A stretch of 64,000 nt of DNA, from NCBI RefSeq assembly GCF_001766835.1, contig NZ_LKEU01000018.1:1-64000 (forward strand). The letters are read 5' to 3'. Positions within the stretch are counted from its first letter, which is position 1; each line of letters opens with the position of its first letter. A program made the position numbers and the translations under genes. The notes below the pieces were generated by a model, which saw nothing but the letters and a program-made list of their open reading frames with translations, ran no database searches and had not been told where the DNA came from. Origin of the DNA: Acetobacterium wieringae. GTDB taxonomy: Bacteria; Bacillota; Clostridia; Eubacteriales; Eubacteriaceae. This document shows positions 8,105 to 18,020 of the stretch, in pieces.

Positions 8105-8318
8105 AGACAATGTGGTCTCAGCTCCTTACAATTGGGTAAGTGCTGAGACCTTTTTGTTACCCTCACATCTATCCCTATTTAGACAAAGAGGTCTTAATTT
8201 GGTGCTCAATCAGGGCGGCCGATTAAGACCTTTTCGTTTATGCAAAACAAAATAAGTTTTTTAGACAAGGAAGTCTTACCATTTACACTGTTGTGAAAGG
8301 CCAGGACTTCTTTTATTT
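8105..8318 (+). promoter_or_regulatory. nif leader: three tandem ANTAR-type hairpin/terminator units
   Basis: Three units follow one another. Each starts with AGAC and GTCT enclosing a six-base loop: AATGTG (8109-8114), AAAGAG (8185-8190) and AAGGAA (8267-8272). All three loops have A at position 1 and G at position 4. Each hairpin overlaps the 5' arm of an intrinsic terminator: 8114-8155 (GGTCTCAGC/GCTGAGACC), 8189-8234 (GGTCTTAAT/ATTAAGACC) and 8270-8318 (GAAGTCTT/AGGACTTC), each with a T-run. Hairpin and terminator are mutually exclusive, the arrangement of RNA targets of ANTAR antiterminators. A matching upstream P1 hairpin was not found for nif. Terminators are read directly; the ANTAR assignment is inference. 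Confidence 0.75.
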
Positions 8319-8346
8319 TTGCTCAAAAACTTGCATTGGATCTTAA

Positions 8347-9195
<849 letters not shown>

Positions 9196-9243
9196 TCGGT
9201 ACATTAAGATTAATGCTTTAAGAGCGAAAGGAAGGTTTTACAT

Positions 9244-9570
9244 ATGTTAATGGTACGCGCAATTATCAGACCTGAGAAAACAGGCGTTGTTTTATCCGAA
9301 ATGTTATCCGCTGGATTCTCAGCTGTAACAAAACTGGATGTATACGGACGTGGTAAACAAAAAGGAATCAAGGTTGGGGACGTTTATTACGATGAAATCC
9401 CCAAAGTAATGCTGCTTTGTATTGTCAAAGATGAAGATAAAGATGATGTTGTTAAAATAATTATGAAAAATGCAAAAACTGGCAAGGAAGGTACTTTTGG
9501 AGATGGTCGTATTTTCATTTCTCCCGTAGAAGAAGCGTATACAATCAGTACTGGAACAGCCGGCCTGTAA
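9244..9570 (+). CDS. nifI1: PII-family nitrogenase regulator NifI1
   Basis: 108 residues of the GlnB/PII fold (MVRAIIRPEKTGVVLSEMLSAGF start, GDGRIFISPVEEAYTI end). Located between nifH and nifD as in methanogens and clostridia, where NifI1 and NifI2 together bind NifDK and switch off nitrogenase post-translationally when 2-oxoglutarate falls. AAAGGAAGG precedes the start. The second PII gene follows by 14 bases. Confidence 0.93.
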   Translation: MLMVRAIIRPEKTGVVLSEMLSAGFSAVTKLDVYGRGKQKGIKVGDVYYDEIPKVMLLCIVKDEDKDDVVKIIMKNAKTGKEGTFGDGRIFISPVEEAYTISTGTAGL

Positions 9571-9584
9571 AAGGAGGAATTGAT

Positions 9585-9968
9585 ATGAAAGAAGTTATGG
9601 CGATTATCAGGCAGAATAAAGTAAACCAGACCAAAGAAGCCCTTGTCAACGAAGGCTATCCTGCTTTTACCTGTTTAAAGGTGCTTGGTCGTGGCAAGAA
9701 AAGTATTGATTTATCGATCATTCAGGATATTGTTGACGCTGGTGAGATGCCCGTCTCATCCATGGGTGAAGCATTAACCGAATCCTCCCGTTTAATTCCG
9801 AAACGATTTTTCACCGTGATTTGTGAAGATGAGGACGTCAGCAAGGTTGTTTCCATTATTATTGACAACAATCAAACCGGGAACCCCGGTGATGGTAAAA
9901 TTTTTGTCATCCCAATTGAAGAGTCCATTCGGGTACGAAGTGGCGAAAAAAATGCGGATGCATTTTAG
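9585..9968 (+). CDS. nifI2: PII-family nitrogenase regulator NifI2
   Basis: 127 residues, longer than ordinary PII because of an extended T-loop region (about residues 38-75, including SIDLSIIQDIVDAGEM), typical of NifI2. The C-terminal GDGKIFVIPIEESIRVRSGE is the conserved PII nucleotide-binding part. It forms the NifI1-NifI2 complex that inhibits NifDK. A strong AAAGGAGG site precedes it, and nifD begins 15 bases after its stop. Confidence 0.93.
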   Translation: MKEVMAIIRQNKVNQTKEALVNEGYPAFTCLKVLGRGKKSIDLSIIQDIVDAGEMPVSSMGEALTESSRLIPKRFFTVICEDEDVSKVVSIIIDNNQTGNPGDGKIFVIPIEESIRVRSGEKNADAF

Positions 9969-9983
9969 AAAGAGGTGATTTGA

Positions 9984-11573
9984 ATGGATTCTAGAGATAA
10001 AGTACTCGATAAATACAGCTCTAAAATATATAAAAACCGAAAAGAACATGTCATAGAAATTGAAAGCGGTGAACCGCAAGTCATCGCTGCCGATACCCGA
10101 GCGATTCCCGGGATTATGACCAATCGTGGCTGCTGCTACGCAGGTTGTAAAGGGGTTGTTATCGGCCCATTAAAAGATGTTGTCAACATCGTTCACGGCC
10201 CCATCGGCTGTGCCTATTACACCTGGGGAACCAGACGAAACAAAGCCAAGGGTGATGAAAACACCAAAGATTTCACCCAGTACAGTTTTTCCACCGACAT
10301 GCAGGAAACCGATATTGTTTTCGGCGGTGAAAAAAAATTACGCCAGGCCATCAAAGAAGCGGTTGAAATTTTCAACCCGGAATGTATCATGATCAGCTCC
10401 ACCTGTCCGGTTGGATTAATTGGTGATGACATCCATGCGGTGGCTGCAGAATCTGAAAAACTGTACGGCATCAAGGTTTTAGCCTTCAGTTGTGAAGGGT
10501 ATAAGGGCGTCAGCCAATCCGGCGGTCACCATATTGCCAACAACGGTCTGATGAAATACATTATCGGTACCGGTGATGCCGAACCTCAGAAATACTCGGT
10601 TAACCTTTTAGGTGAATACAACATCGGTGGTGACGGCTGGGAAGTTGAGCGGATCTTAAAGCGCATCGGTTACAACGTGGTCTCTGTCATGACTGGTGAC
10701 GGCAGCTATGATCATCTTAAAAATGCCCATACCGCCGATCTGAACCTGGTTCAATGCCATCGTTCAATCAACTATATTGCCGAAATGATGAAAACCAAAT
10801 ACGGCATGGACTGGATCAAGGTTAATTTCATCGGTGTCGATGGGATTAAAAAGTCTTTAATGGATATTGCTCTGTATTTTGATGATCCCGAATTACTGGC
10901 TCGTACCGAAGCAGTTATTGCTGAAGAACTCGATGAAATTTCCGAAGCAATGTCTTATTATAAATCAAAACTGGATGGTAAAAAAGCCGCTGTTTACGTT
11001 GGCGGATCACGAACCCACCACTATATCAATCTGTTAAAATCGTTGGGAGTGGAAGTTATCCTGGCTGGTTACGAGTTTGGACATCGTGACGACTACGAAG
11101 GTCGTGATGTGATTCCGACGATTAAAATGGATGCTGATTCCAAAAACATTGAAAGTATTACGGTCACTAAAGACGAAGCAAATTACAAAACCTTCCATAC
11201 GCCCGAAAAACTTGAAGCTTTGAAAGCCGCCGGTGTTCCGCTGGAAAAATATGATGGCTTATGGTCTGATATTTCCGAAGGTGCCATCATTACCGATGAC
11301 TTTAACCATTTTGAAACAGAAGAATTTTTAAAACTATTAAAACCTGATATTTTCTTCTCGGGAATTAAAGACAAATTTATTATTCAAAAATCAGGAGTTC
11401 CCTCACGACAACTACATTCCTATGATTACAGCGGTCCCTACGCTGGATTCAGAGGAGCACTCAATTTCGCCAAAGACATTACAATGGCCACTTATACCCC
11501 GGTTTGGAATATGGTTCAAGCCCCATGGAAAAGTGAACCCACGTTAGTTGGCAGCTTAGGAGGTATGGAATAA
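9984..11573 (+). CDS. nifD: Nitrogenase molybdenum-iron protein alpha chain
   Basis: 529 residues. P-cluster cysteines are Cys50 (NRGC), Cys76 (GPIGC) and Cys141 (SSTC). FeMo-cofactor ligands are Cys258 (LVQCHRS) and His478 (LHSYDYSGPY), and the SQSGGHH segment with the cofactor-neighbouring Gln and His is present. A C-terminal-half insertion (about 395-440, ITVTKDEANYKTFHTPEK) is like that of Clostridium pasteurianum NifD. There is no vnfG/anfG-type delta gene between D and K, so this is a Mo-type enzyme. The stop overlaps the nifK start. Confidence 0.97.
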   Translation: MDSRDKVLDKYSSKIYKNRKEHVIEIESGEPQVIAADTRAIPGIMTNRGCCYAGCKGVVIGPLKDVVNIVHGPIGCAYYTWGTRRNKAKGDENTKDFTQYSFSTDMQETDIVFGGEKKLRQAIKEAVEIFNPECIMISSTCPVGLIGDDIHAVAAESEKLYGIKVLAFSCEGYKGVSQSGGHHIANNGLMKYIIGTGDAEPQKYSVNLLGEYNIGGDGWEVERILKRIGYNVVSVMTGDGSYDHLKNAHTADLNLVQCHRSINYIAEMMKTKYGMDWIKVNFIGVDGIKKSLMDIALYFDDPELLARTEAVIAEELDEISEAMSYYKSKLDGKKAAVYVGGSRTHHYINLLKSLGVEVILAGYEFGHRDDYEGRDVIPTIKMDADSKNIESITVTKDEANYKTFHTPEKLEALKAAGVPLEKYDGLWSDISEGAIITDDFNHFETEEFLKLLKPDIFFSGIKDKFIIQKSGVPSRQLHSYDYSGPYAGFRGALNFAKDITMATYTPVWNMVQAPWKSEPTLVGSLGGME

Positions 11574-12937
11574 TGTTAGAATTAACCCCAAAAAAATTAT
11601 CGGACCGATCCACCCTACGAATCAATCCGATAAAAACATGTCAACCAGTCGGTGCGATGTACGCAGCCCTGGGCGTCCACCAATGTATGCCCCACAGCCA
11701 TGGCTCTCAGGGATGCTGTTCATTTCATCGGATGTTTTTAACCCGACACTTTAAAGATCCAGCTATTGCATCTTCCAGTTCATTTACTGAAGGAGCATCC
11801 GTATTCGGCGGTGGCTCCAACTTAAAAACGGCGATTAAAAACATTTTTGATATTTACGACCCTGAGATCATTGCAGTGCATACCACTTGTCTGAGTGAAA
11901 CCATCGGTGATGACCTGAGTGGTTACATCCAGGATGCCAAAGTACCTGAAGGCAAATTGGTCGTTCACACCAATACGCCAAGCTATGTTGGTTCACATAT
12001 TACCGGTTATTATAACATGATCTCCGGATTTATTAAATATCTATCTGAATCAACTGGCGAAAAAAATGGCAAACTGGCCCTCTTCCCCGGCTTTGTCAAC
12101 CCTGGCGACATGCGGGAAATGAAACGGCTGATGAAGCTGATGGGTACCGAGTTCATTATGCTGCCCGATACCAGCGGCGTTTTAGATGCCCCAATGACCG
12201 GCAATTACACCATGTATCCCAAAGGCGGCACCACTATTGCTGATATCCGGGATCTGGGCAACTGTGAAATGAGTCTGGGCTTAGGCGAACTGACCTCTGA
12301 ATTTGCCGCTGACACCCTGGAGAAAAAATGCAAGGTGCCTTACAAAACCCTGCCACTGCCAATTGGTGTCGAAAATACCGATGCCTTCATTATGGCTTTG
12401 AATCAGTTCTCCAAAAATGAAGTCCCTTATGAAATTGAAGAAGAACGGGGCCAGTTAATGGATATCCTGTTGGATTCTCATCAATACACCCACAACAAAA
12501 CCGTGGCTATTTTCGGCGATCCGGACACTGTTTTGGGGATGGCTCAGATCGTTCTGGAAATGGGCATGATTCCTAAATACATGGTAACTGGGACCCCTGG
12601 AGCGGCCTTTGACCGAAAAGCCGCTGCGCTACTGGAAAAATTCGGCGTTGAAGGCTGTACTGCCAAGCAAGCCGGTGACCTGTTTGAACTGCACCAATGG
12701 ATTAAAAATGACCCGGTAGACTTATTAATCGGCGGCACTCACGGCAAACAAGTCGCCCGTGCCGAAGATATCCCTCTGGTCCGTGTTGGTTTCCCGATCA
12801 TCGATCGTTATGTTCATTCTTACATGCCGATCGTTGGCTATAAAGGTGCCATCCGACTGGCTGAACTGATCCTCAATGCGCTCATGGACCGTCAAGACCG
12901 TGACTGTGAAGATGAAGATCTGGAAATGGTAATGTAA
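11573..12937 (+). CDS. nifK: Nitrogenase molybdenum-iron protein beta chain
   Basis: 454 residues, lacking the roughly 50-residue N-terminal extension of proteobacterial NifK, as is usual for clostridial types. P-cluster cysteines Cys23, Cys48 (GSQGC) and Cys106 (HTTC) are present, with the SSSSFTEGASVFGGGSNL motif. It forms the alpha2-beta2 MoFe protein with NifD. The ATG shares a base with the nifD stop and is preceded by AGGAGG, indicating translational coupling. Confidence 0.96.
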   Translation: MLELTPKKLSDRSTLRINPIKTCQPVGAMYAALGVHQCMPHSHGSQGCCSFHRMFLTRHFKDPAIASSSSFTEGASVFGGGSNLKTAIKNIFDIYDPEIIAVHTTCLSETIGDDLSGYIQDAKVPEGKLVVHTNTPSYVGSHITGYYNMISGFIKYLSESTGEKNGKLALFPGFVNPGDMREMKRLMKLMGTEFIMLPDTSGVLDAPMTGNYTMYPKGGTTIADIRDLGNCEMSLGLGELTSEFAADTLEKKCKVPYKTLPLPIGVENTDAFIMALNQFSKNEVPYEIEEERGQLMDILLDSHQYTHNKTVAIFGDPDTVLGMAQIVLEMGMIPKYMVTGTPGAAFDRKAAALLEKFGVEGCTAKQAGDLFELHQWIKNDPVDLLIGGTHGKQVARAEDIPLVRVGFPIIDRYVHSYMPIVGYKGAIRLAELILNALMDRQDRDCEDEDLEMVM

Positions 12938-12957
12938 CAATTGTCGGTACTGGGTTA
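12937..12957 (+). repeat. Right-end fragment of the palindromic repeat family
   Basis: The bases straight after the nifK stop match the right end (CAATTGTCGGTACTGGGTTA) of the repeat copies described at 35802 and 43369. The left half is absent here. Confidence 0.55.
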
Positions 12958-13020
12958 TCTCATTATCTACAACTGGGGTTAATCTTATATATACCCCCAG
13001 ATAGCAAACAGAAGTAAGTC

Positions 13021-13111
13021 CGGAGACAATCATAAATCAGGTGTCTGCATCAAGGCGAACAGGCGCGCCTGTCCGATTTTGTAGCAGACAACGATTTGGT
13101 GATTGTCTCCA
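13021..13111. repeat. Long imperfect palindrome between nifK and nifE
   Basis: Outer arms GAGACAATCA (13023-13032) and TGATTGTCTC (13100-13109), inner GTCTGC/GCAGAC arms and a perfect centre ACAGGCGCGCCTGT make a large cruciform-like element of about 90 bases. It differs in sequence from the GTACCGAC repeat family but has the same build. It could be a related mobile palindrome or an mRNA processing or stability element between nifK and nifE. Confidence 0.6.
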
Positions 13112-13176
13112 GGACGATTCTTAGAAACAAACACCAGGGGGGATTTTCTTCCCCTTATTTGAAAGGAGGCTGTACA

Positions 13177-14526
13177 ATGAAAAATGATGCGGCAATTTTA
13201 CCAGAAAGAGCCCAGTCGATCCGTTTTTCGGAATGCAGCGGCGACGGCATCAAGTGTGAGTCCGCCAGTGTCTCTGGGGCCGTCAGTCAACGGGCCTGTG
13301 TTTACTGTGGCGCCCGGGTCGTTTTAAACCCCATCACTGACGCCTTCCATCTTGTTCATGGCCCGATTGGATGTGCCAGCTACACCTGGGATATCCGCGG
13401 CAGTCTATCCAGCGGCGAAGAAGGCTATCGCAACTCGTATTCCACTGATCTGCGGGAAACAGACGTCATTTTCGGCGGCGAAAAGAAATTGGTGGCCGCC
13501 ATTGATGAAATCATGGCCAGTCATGCCCCAAAAGTCATTTTTATTTACGCCACCTGTATTGTCGGCGTCATCGGTGACGATATCGACGCCGTCTGTCGCA
13601 ACGCCGAAGCAAAGTACGGCATCCGGGTCATCGCTGTTAAATCCCCAGGATTCTCCGGAACCAAGAAAACCGGCTATAAAATGGCCTGTAATGCCATCAT
13701 GAGCCTGGTTACCCCAGACGTTTTACCCGAAAAAACATGTGGGGTCAACATACTCGGCGACTTTAACCTGGCCGGGGAAATGTGGATCATCAAAAATTAT
13801 TTAAGACGGATCGGCGTGGAAGTCGTTGCCAATATTACCGGCGACGCCAAAGTCGAGGATTTAAAACAAGCCCCTACAGCCCAACTCAATCTGGTTCAAT
13901 GTGCCGGTTCAATGACCTATCTGGCCAAACAGATGGAAGAAGCCTTTTCAATTCCTTTTATTAAAGTCAGCTTTTTCGGCGTCACCGACACCTCCGATTC
14001 ACTGATGCGGATTGCCTATGCGGTCGGTGATAAAGACGTGATCAAGCGCGCTAAAGCCTTTATTGAAGAAGAAAAAAATAGAGTCATTCCTCTTTTAAAT
14101 AAATATCGCAAAAATCTTGAAGGAAAAAAAGCCGCTATCTATGTCGGTGGCGGCTTTAAAGCAATCTCCCTGATCCGCCAGTTTCACGAATTTGGCATGA
14201 ACACCGTAATGGTCGGCACCCAAACCGGGAGCAAGGATGATTACGAAGTTATCTCGCATTTGGTCGACGAGGATGCCGTCATTTTAGACGATGCCAATCC
14301 GGCCGAACTGGAAGCCTTTATGAAGGAAATGGGAGCCGATATATTAGTCGGCGGCGTCAAGGAACGGCCGCTGGCCTATAAACTGGGGGTCGCCTTCTGT
14401 GACCACAACCATGAACGGAAGCATCCTCTGGCGGGCTACGAAGGCACCCTGAACTTCGCCTCAGAAATCAACCTGTCAATGAACAGTCCGGTCTGGGAAA
14501 TCATAGGAGGTATCAACAATGTCTAA
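13177..14526 (+). CDS. nifE: Nitrogenase FeMo-cofactor scaffold protein NifE
   Basis: 449 residues from the ATG at 13177 (AAAGGAGG nine bases upstream; the frame is open further but has no ribosome site). NifD-like fold with cluster cysteines Cys41/Cys44, Cys66 (GPIGC) and Cys127 (YATC). No Cys/His pair in the NifD cofactor context is evident. NifEN is the scaffold on which the NifB product is matured to FeMo-co with Mo and homocitrate. Overlaps nifN-B by eight bases. Confidence 0.95.
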   Translation: MKNDAAILPERAQSIRFSECSGDGIKCESASVSGAVSQRACVYCGARVVLNPITDAFHLVHGPIGCASYTWDIRGSLSSGEEGYRNSYSTDLRETDVIFGGEKKLVAAIDEIMASHAPKVIFIYATCIVGVIGDDIDAVCRNAEAKYGIRVIAVKSPGFSGTKKTGYKMACNAIMSLVTPDVLPEKTCGVNILGDFNLAGEMWIIKNYLRRIGVEVVANITGDAKVEDLKQAPTAQLNLVQCAGSMTYLAKQMEEAFSIPFIKVSFFGVTDTSDSLMRIAYAVGDKDVIKRAKAFIEEEKNRVIPLLNKYRKNLEGKKAAIYVGGGFKAISLIRQFHEFGMNTVMVGTQTGSKDDYEVISHLVDEDAVILDDANPAELEAFMKEMGADILVGGVKERPLAYKLGVAFCDHNHERKHPLAGYEGTLNFASEINLSMNSPVWEIIGGINNV

Positions 14527-17233
14527 AAATTTAGTCAACCTAAATATTAATCCATGTAAAATGTGCATGCCAATGGGAACCGCCAATGCTTTCTATGGTA
14601 TTCAGAAGTGTATGAATATCCTCCATGGATCCCAGGGCTGCAGCACCTATATCCGCCGCCACATGGCCACGCATTATAACGAGCCGGTCGATATTGCCTC
14701 CTCTTCCCTGACTGAAGAAGGCACCGTTTACGGCGGCGAGAAAAACCTGATCATCGGCCTGGAAAATCTGATTAAATTATATCAGCCCGAAGTCATCGGC
14801 GTTTCAACCACCTGCCTGGCAGAAACCATCGGCGAAGACATTGAGTTTATCATCAAAAATTTCTACGCTTCTCATCCTGATGAGACGGTAAAAATCATTC
14901 CGGTCAAATCAGCGGGTTACGGCGGTACCCAATTTGAAGGCTTTACCCGGGCACTCCGGGCGATTGTCTCCCATGTCGAGATGGACACTGCCAAACACAA
15001 TACGATCAATATCATCAGTTCGATGATTTCCCCGGCGGACACCCGCTATTTAAAAGATGTGCTGGATCAGTTTGGGCTGGACTATATCCTTTTGCCGGAT
15101 CTTTCCGAAAATCTCGACGGTGTCCACCAGAGTTCTTATTATCGGCTACCGATGCATGGCACTCCGATTTCGGAAATTCAGAAAATGGCAGGAGCCCGGG
15201 CTACCATCGAACTGTCCGACACCATCAAGCCTGACGAATCCCCGGGGGTTTACCTCTACGAAAACTATGGTGTCCCCTACAAACGGCTGAACCTGCCAAT
15301 GGGACTCCGGGATACTGATGCCTTAATGGAGCTTCTATCCGAACTGTCAAAAAAAGCCATTCCGGAGAAAATCGTTAAAGAACGCGGGCGTTATCTTGAT
15401 GGCATGGTCGACTCCCATAAATACAATGCCCTGGGTCGCATCGCCATCTTCGGCGAACCCGATTTTGTCGTTTCGGCAGTCCGCCTCTGTTGTGAAAATG
15501 GCGTAATGCCCGTGATTGCCGCCACTGGTTCTGCTTGTCCCCAGCTCAAAGAAAAGATTGAAGCTGAGCTTTCCAAACTGGCCGATGTGCTTTTTGTTGA
15601 CAACTACGTGATCTTAAATGATGTGGACTTCGAAACCATTGAAGCAGAAGCCCTGAGACTCGGTGCCAACCTGATGCTGGGGAATTCCGATGGCCGCCGG
15701 ATTGAAGAGAAACATGGGATTCCCTTGATCCGCTGTGCCTTTCCGATCCATGACCGCATCGGCGGCCAGCGGGTTCGGACCTTGGGCTATGAAGGCTCCC
15801 AGGTTCTCCTGGATCAAATAACCAACACCATTCTTAAAACAGTGGAAGGGGGATTCCGGGAAACCCTGTACAACACCTATTATAATGAAGGGCCCAAATC
15901 CAAATACGGATTAGAGCCGGAAACGGAGGCACAAATGAAAGTTCTGGAATACAAAAAAACTACTGACCCACTAACCCCGCAGGCTCAGACCATTGAGGAA
16001 AAAACCGCCAACCATCCCTGCTATAGCTGTGGTGCCTCCCAGAAAAACGCCCGGATGCACCTCCCCATTGCCCCTAAATGTAATATTCAGTGTAATTACT
16101 GTGTCCGCAAATTTGATTGCCCCAACGAGAGCCGTCCCGGCGTGACCACCGACATTCTTTCCCCCGAGGCCGCTTTTGAAAAATATAAACTGGTTAAAGA
16201 AAAGGTGCCCAACCTCACCGTTGTCGGCATAGCCGGCCCCGGAGATGCGCTGGCAAACTTTGAACAAACCCGAAAAGCCCTGACATTAATCCATGAGCAT
16301 GACCCCAATGTTACCTTCTGCGTATCCACCAACGGCTTAATGCTCCCCTACTATGCCAAAGAGCTGGCCAAACTGGGGGTATCCCATGTTACCGTTACCG
16401 TCAATGCGGTTGATCCGGCTATCGGTGCCAAAATCTACAAACATGTGGATTTTATGGGAAACCGCTACCATGGCGAAGCCGCTGCTTCAATTCTTCTGGC
16501 CAACCAGCTTTCCGGGATCAAGCTCCTGATTGATGAAGGGGTGATTGTCAAAATCAATACGGTCACCCTGATGGGAATCAATGATACCCACATCGAAGAA
16601 GTGGTCAAAACGGTCAAAGACATGGGCTGTTTTATCTCCAATGTGATGCCCCTGATTCCCGTGAAAGGCTCCGCCTTTGAAGGTTTAAAAATCGCCACCA
16701 ACCGCGAAATCAATGCGATTCGTGATAAGTGCGGTGTTCATCTAAAACAAATGTATCACTGCAAACAATGCCGGGCTGATGCCATCGGCAAGCTGGACAG
16801 CGACATCTCCCTGGATTTCCGGGAAAATGAAGCCAGAAGTGAATCAAAGACCATAGTGTCCCCAAAGGGATTGCGCTTTGCGATCACCTCCAAAGGCGGG
16901 ATGCTGGTGGATCAGCATTTCGGCCAGGCCTCTGAACTGTATATCTATGACTACCTTGACGACGAGGTTCAGTTTAAAGAAAAACGGGTGATCGGCAAGT
17001 ATTGCAGCGGCGAAGAAGAATGTGACGAAAAGGAAGATAAGATCGGCACCATTCTAAAAGCCCTAAATGATTGCGACGGTACCATCACCATGCGTATCGG
17101 TGATCTACCCACCAAACGGTTAGAAAGCAAGGGTATCAAGGTCTTCACAACCTACGACCGGATTGAAGATGCTGTTAAAACCGCCGCCCAGGAAATCTTA
17201 AAGTCCGAACTGCGCACGGCCGGTAATTTCTAG
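14519..17233 (+). CDS. nifN-nifB: NifN-NifB fusion protein with NifX/NafY-like tail
   Basis: 904 residues in three parts. Residues 1 to about 455 are NifN (NPCKMCMPMGTANAFYG, LHGSQGCSTY, SSSLTEEGTVYGGEKN). From about 495 to 785 is the NifB radical SAM domain with CNIQCNYC at Cys521/525/528, which makes the 8Fe core NifB-co. The end (about 790-900, FAITSKGGMLVDQHFGQASELYIY) is the NifX/NafY cofactor-binding domain. The fusion would hand NifB-co directly to NifEN. The same fusion is known from Clostridium pasteurianum. GGAGG precedes the start inside nifE. Confidence 0.96.
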   Translation: MSKNLVNLNINPCKMCMPMGTANAFYGIQKCMNILHGSQGCSTYIRRHMATHYNEPVDIASSSLTEEGTVYGGEKNLIIGLENLIKLYQPEVIGVSTTCLAETIGEDIEFIIKNFYASHPDETVKIIPVKSAGYGGTQFEGFTRALRAIVSHVEMDTAKHNTINIISSMISPADTRYLKDVLDQFGLDYILLPDLSENLDGVHQSSYYRLPMHGTPISEIQKMAGARATIELSDTIKPDESPGVYLYENYGVPYKRLNLPMGLRDTDALMELLSELSKKAIPEKIVKERGRYLDGMVDSHKYNALGRIAIFGEPDFVVSAVRLCCENGVMPVIAATGSACPQLKEKIEAELSKLADVLFVDNYVILNDVDFETIEAEALRLGANLMLGNSDGRRIEEKHGIPLIRCAFPIHDRIGGQRVRTLGYEGSQVLLDQITNTILKTVEGGFRETLYNTYYNEGPKSKYGLEPETEAQMKVLEYKKTTDPLTPQAQTIEEKTANHPCYSCGASQKNARMHLPIAPKCNIQCNYCVRKFDCPNESRPGVTTDILSPEAAFEKYKLVKEKVPNLTVVGIAGPGDALANFEQTRKALTLIHEHDPNVTFCVSTNGLMLPYYAKELAKLGVSHVTVTVNAVDPAIGAKIYKHVDFMGNRYHGEAAASILLANQLSGIKLLIDEGVIVKINTVTLMGINDTHIEEVVKTVKDMGCFISNVMPLIPVKGSAFEGLKIATNREINAIRDKCGVHLKQMYHCKQCRADAIGKLDSDISLDFRENEARSESKTIVSPKGLRFAITSKGGMLVDQHFGQASELYIYDYLDDEVQFKEKRVIGKYCSGEEECDEKEDKIGTILKALNDCDGTITMRIGDLPTKRLESKGIKVFTTYDRIEDAVKTAAQEILKSELRTAGNF

Positions 17234-17245
17234 CATTGCTCTATC

Positions 17246-17345
17246 GTACCGACCAATTATTAATCTGTTGTTTGCTGCGGAATCGGACAGGTTTATCAAC
17301 CTGTTCGCTCCGATGCAAACAACATGATGTAATAATTGTCGGTAC
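17246..17345. repeat. Palindromic repeat copy between nifN-B and the ferredoxin gene
   Basis: Starts GTACCGACCAATTATTAATC and ends AATTGTCGGTAC, with inner GCGGAATCGGACAGG and CGCTCCGATG blocks that pair imperfectly. Nearly identical in plan to the copies at 35802-35898 and 43369-43466. It fills most of the gap between the two nif genes. Confidence 0.85.
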
Positions 17346-17436
17346 TGGGTTAACTTTTAGACAGACTTTCCGTCGGTAAAGTTGACAATTATTATCATTT
17401 AAAACTATTTATAAACGTATCAGGAGGAATTTAAAA

Positions 17437-17745
17437 ATGGTTAGTCCTAAACATCATATTTTTATCTGCACCAGCTGCCGGATCAACGGCACCCAACAGG
17501 GGTATTGTTTTCAACAGGATTCAGTCAAAATCCTGCAGACCTTTCTTGAAGAAATCGACGAGCGGGAATTATCCGGTGACGTCATGTTAAACAACACCGG
17601 CTGCTTCGGCATCTGCGACAAGGGTCCCATCGTGGTTGTTTATCCCGAAGGCGTCTGGTATGGCAAGGTGACCGTCGACGATGTGGAACGGATTATGGAC
17701 GAACACATCGAAGGCGGCAAGGTGGTCGAAGACCTGATTATTTAG
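17437..17745 (+). CDS. Thioredoxin-like [2Fe-2S] ferredoxin
   Basis: 102 residues with cluster cysteines Cys11, Cys14, Cys24, Cys56 and Cys60 in the CTSCRINGTQQGYC and TGCFGICDKGP segments; four of these would bind the cluster. It belongs to the family of the C. pasteurianum [2Fe-2S] ferredoxin, which interacts with the MoFe protein, and of Shethna protein I. Position inside the nif cluster supports a link with nitrogenase, either as electron carrier or protective protein. AGGAGG precedes the start. Flanked on both sides by palindromic repeats. Confidence 0.92.
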   Translation: MVSPKHHIFICTSCRINGTQQGYCFQQDSVKILQTFLEEIDERELSGDVMLNNTGCFGICDKGPIVVVYPEGVWYGKVTVDDVERIMDEHIEGGKVVEDLII

Positions 17746-17771
17746 CTCTCTTGGGGTAGTGCCATACTACC

Positions 17772-17925
17772 GTACCGACCAATGACCAAGGGGTCAGACC
17801 CTTGTTAATCTGTTGAATGCGCACAATTCGTACAGTTGCGAATGCAAGAATGCCACCCTATTATGTTATAGCTCCGCAACTGTTCGCCTTGAGGCACACA
17901 ACATGATATAACAATTGTCGGTACT
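17772..17925. repeat. Diverged palindromic repeat copy upstream of nifV
   Basis: Shares the ends (CTACCGTACCGACCAAT on the left, AACAATTGTCGGTACTGGG on the right) and the TTAATCTGTTG and ACAACATGATATAAC blocks with the other copies. The interior is longer and different, with its own GCAACTG/CAGTTGC pairing. It fills the gap between the ferredoxin and nifV-omega genes. Confidence 0.75.
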
Positions 17926-18020
17926 GGGCTAATCTTTTATTTTATACTACACCAATTGATGCTGCCCTAACATTGGCAGCATCAATTTTAAATTAAAACA
18001 AACGAAAGCGGGGTACACAA

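Noticed and set aside
8105..8318. Glutamine riboswitch or T-box in the nif leader
   Set aside because: No conserved glutamine-riboswitch core or T-box sequence is present; the repeated hexaloop-plus-terminator units fit ANTAR targets better.
9984..12937. Vanadium or iron-only nitrogenase
   Set aside because: There is no delta-subunit gene between the D and K genes, and nifE, nifN-B and nifV follow the Mo-type order; the anfO gene alone is not enough.
17246..17925. CRISPR array
   Set aside because: The repeats are long palindromes with only two nearby copies and no regular spacers.
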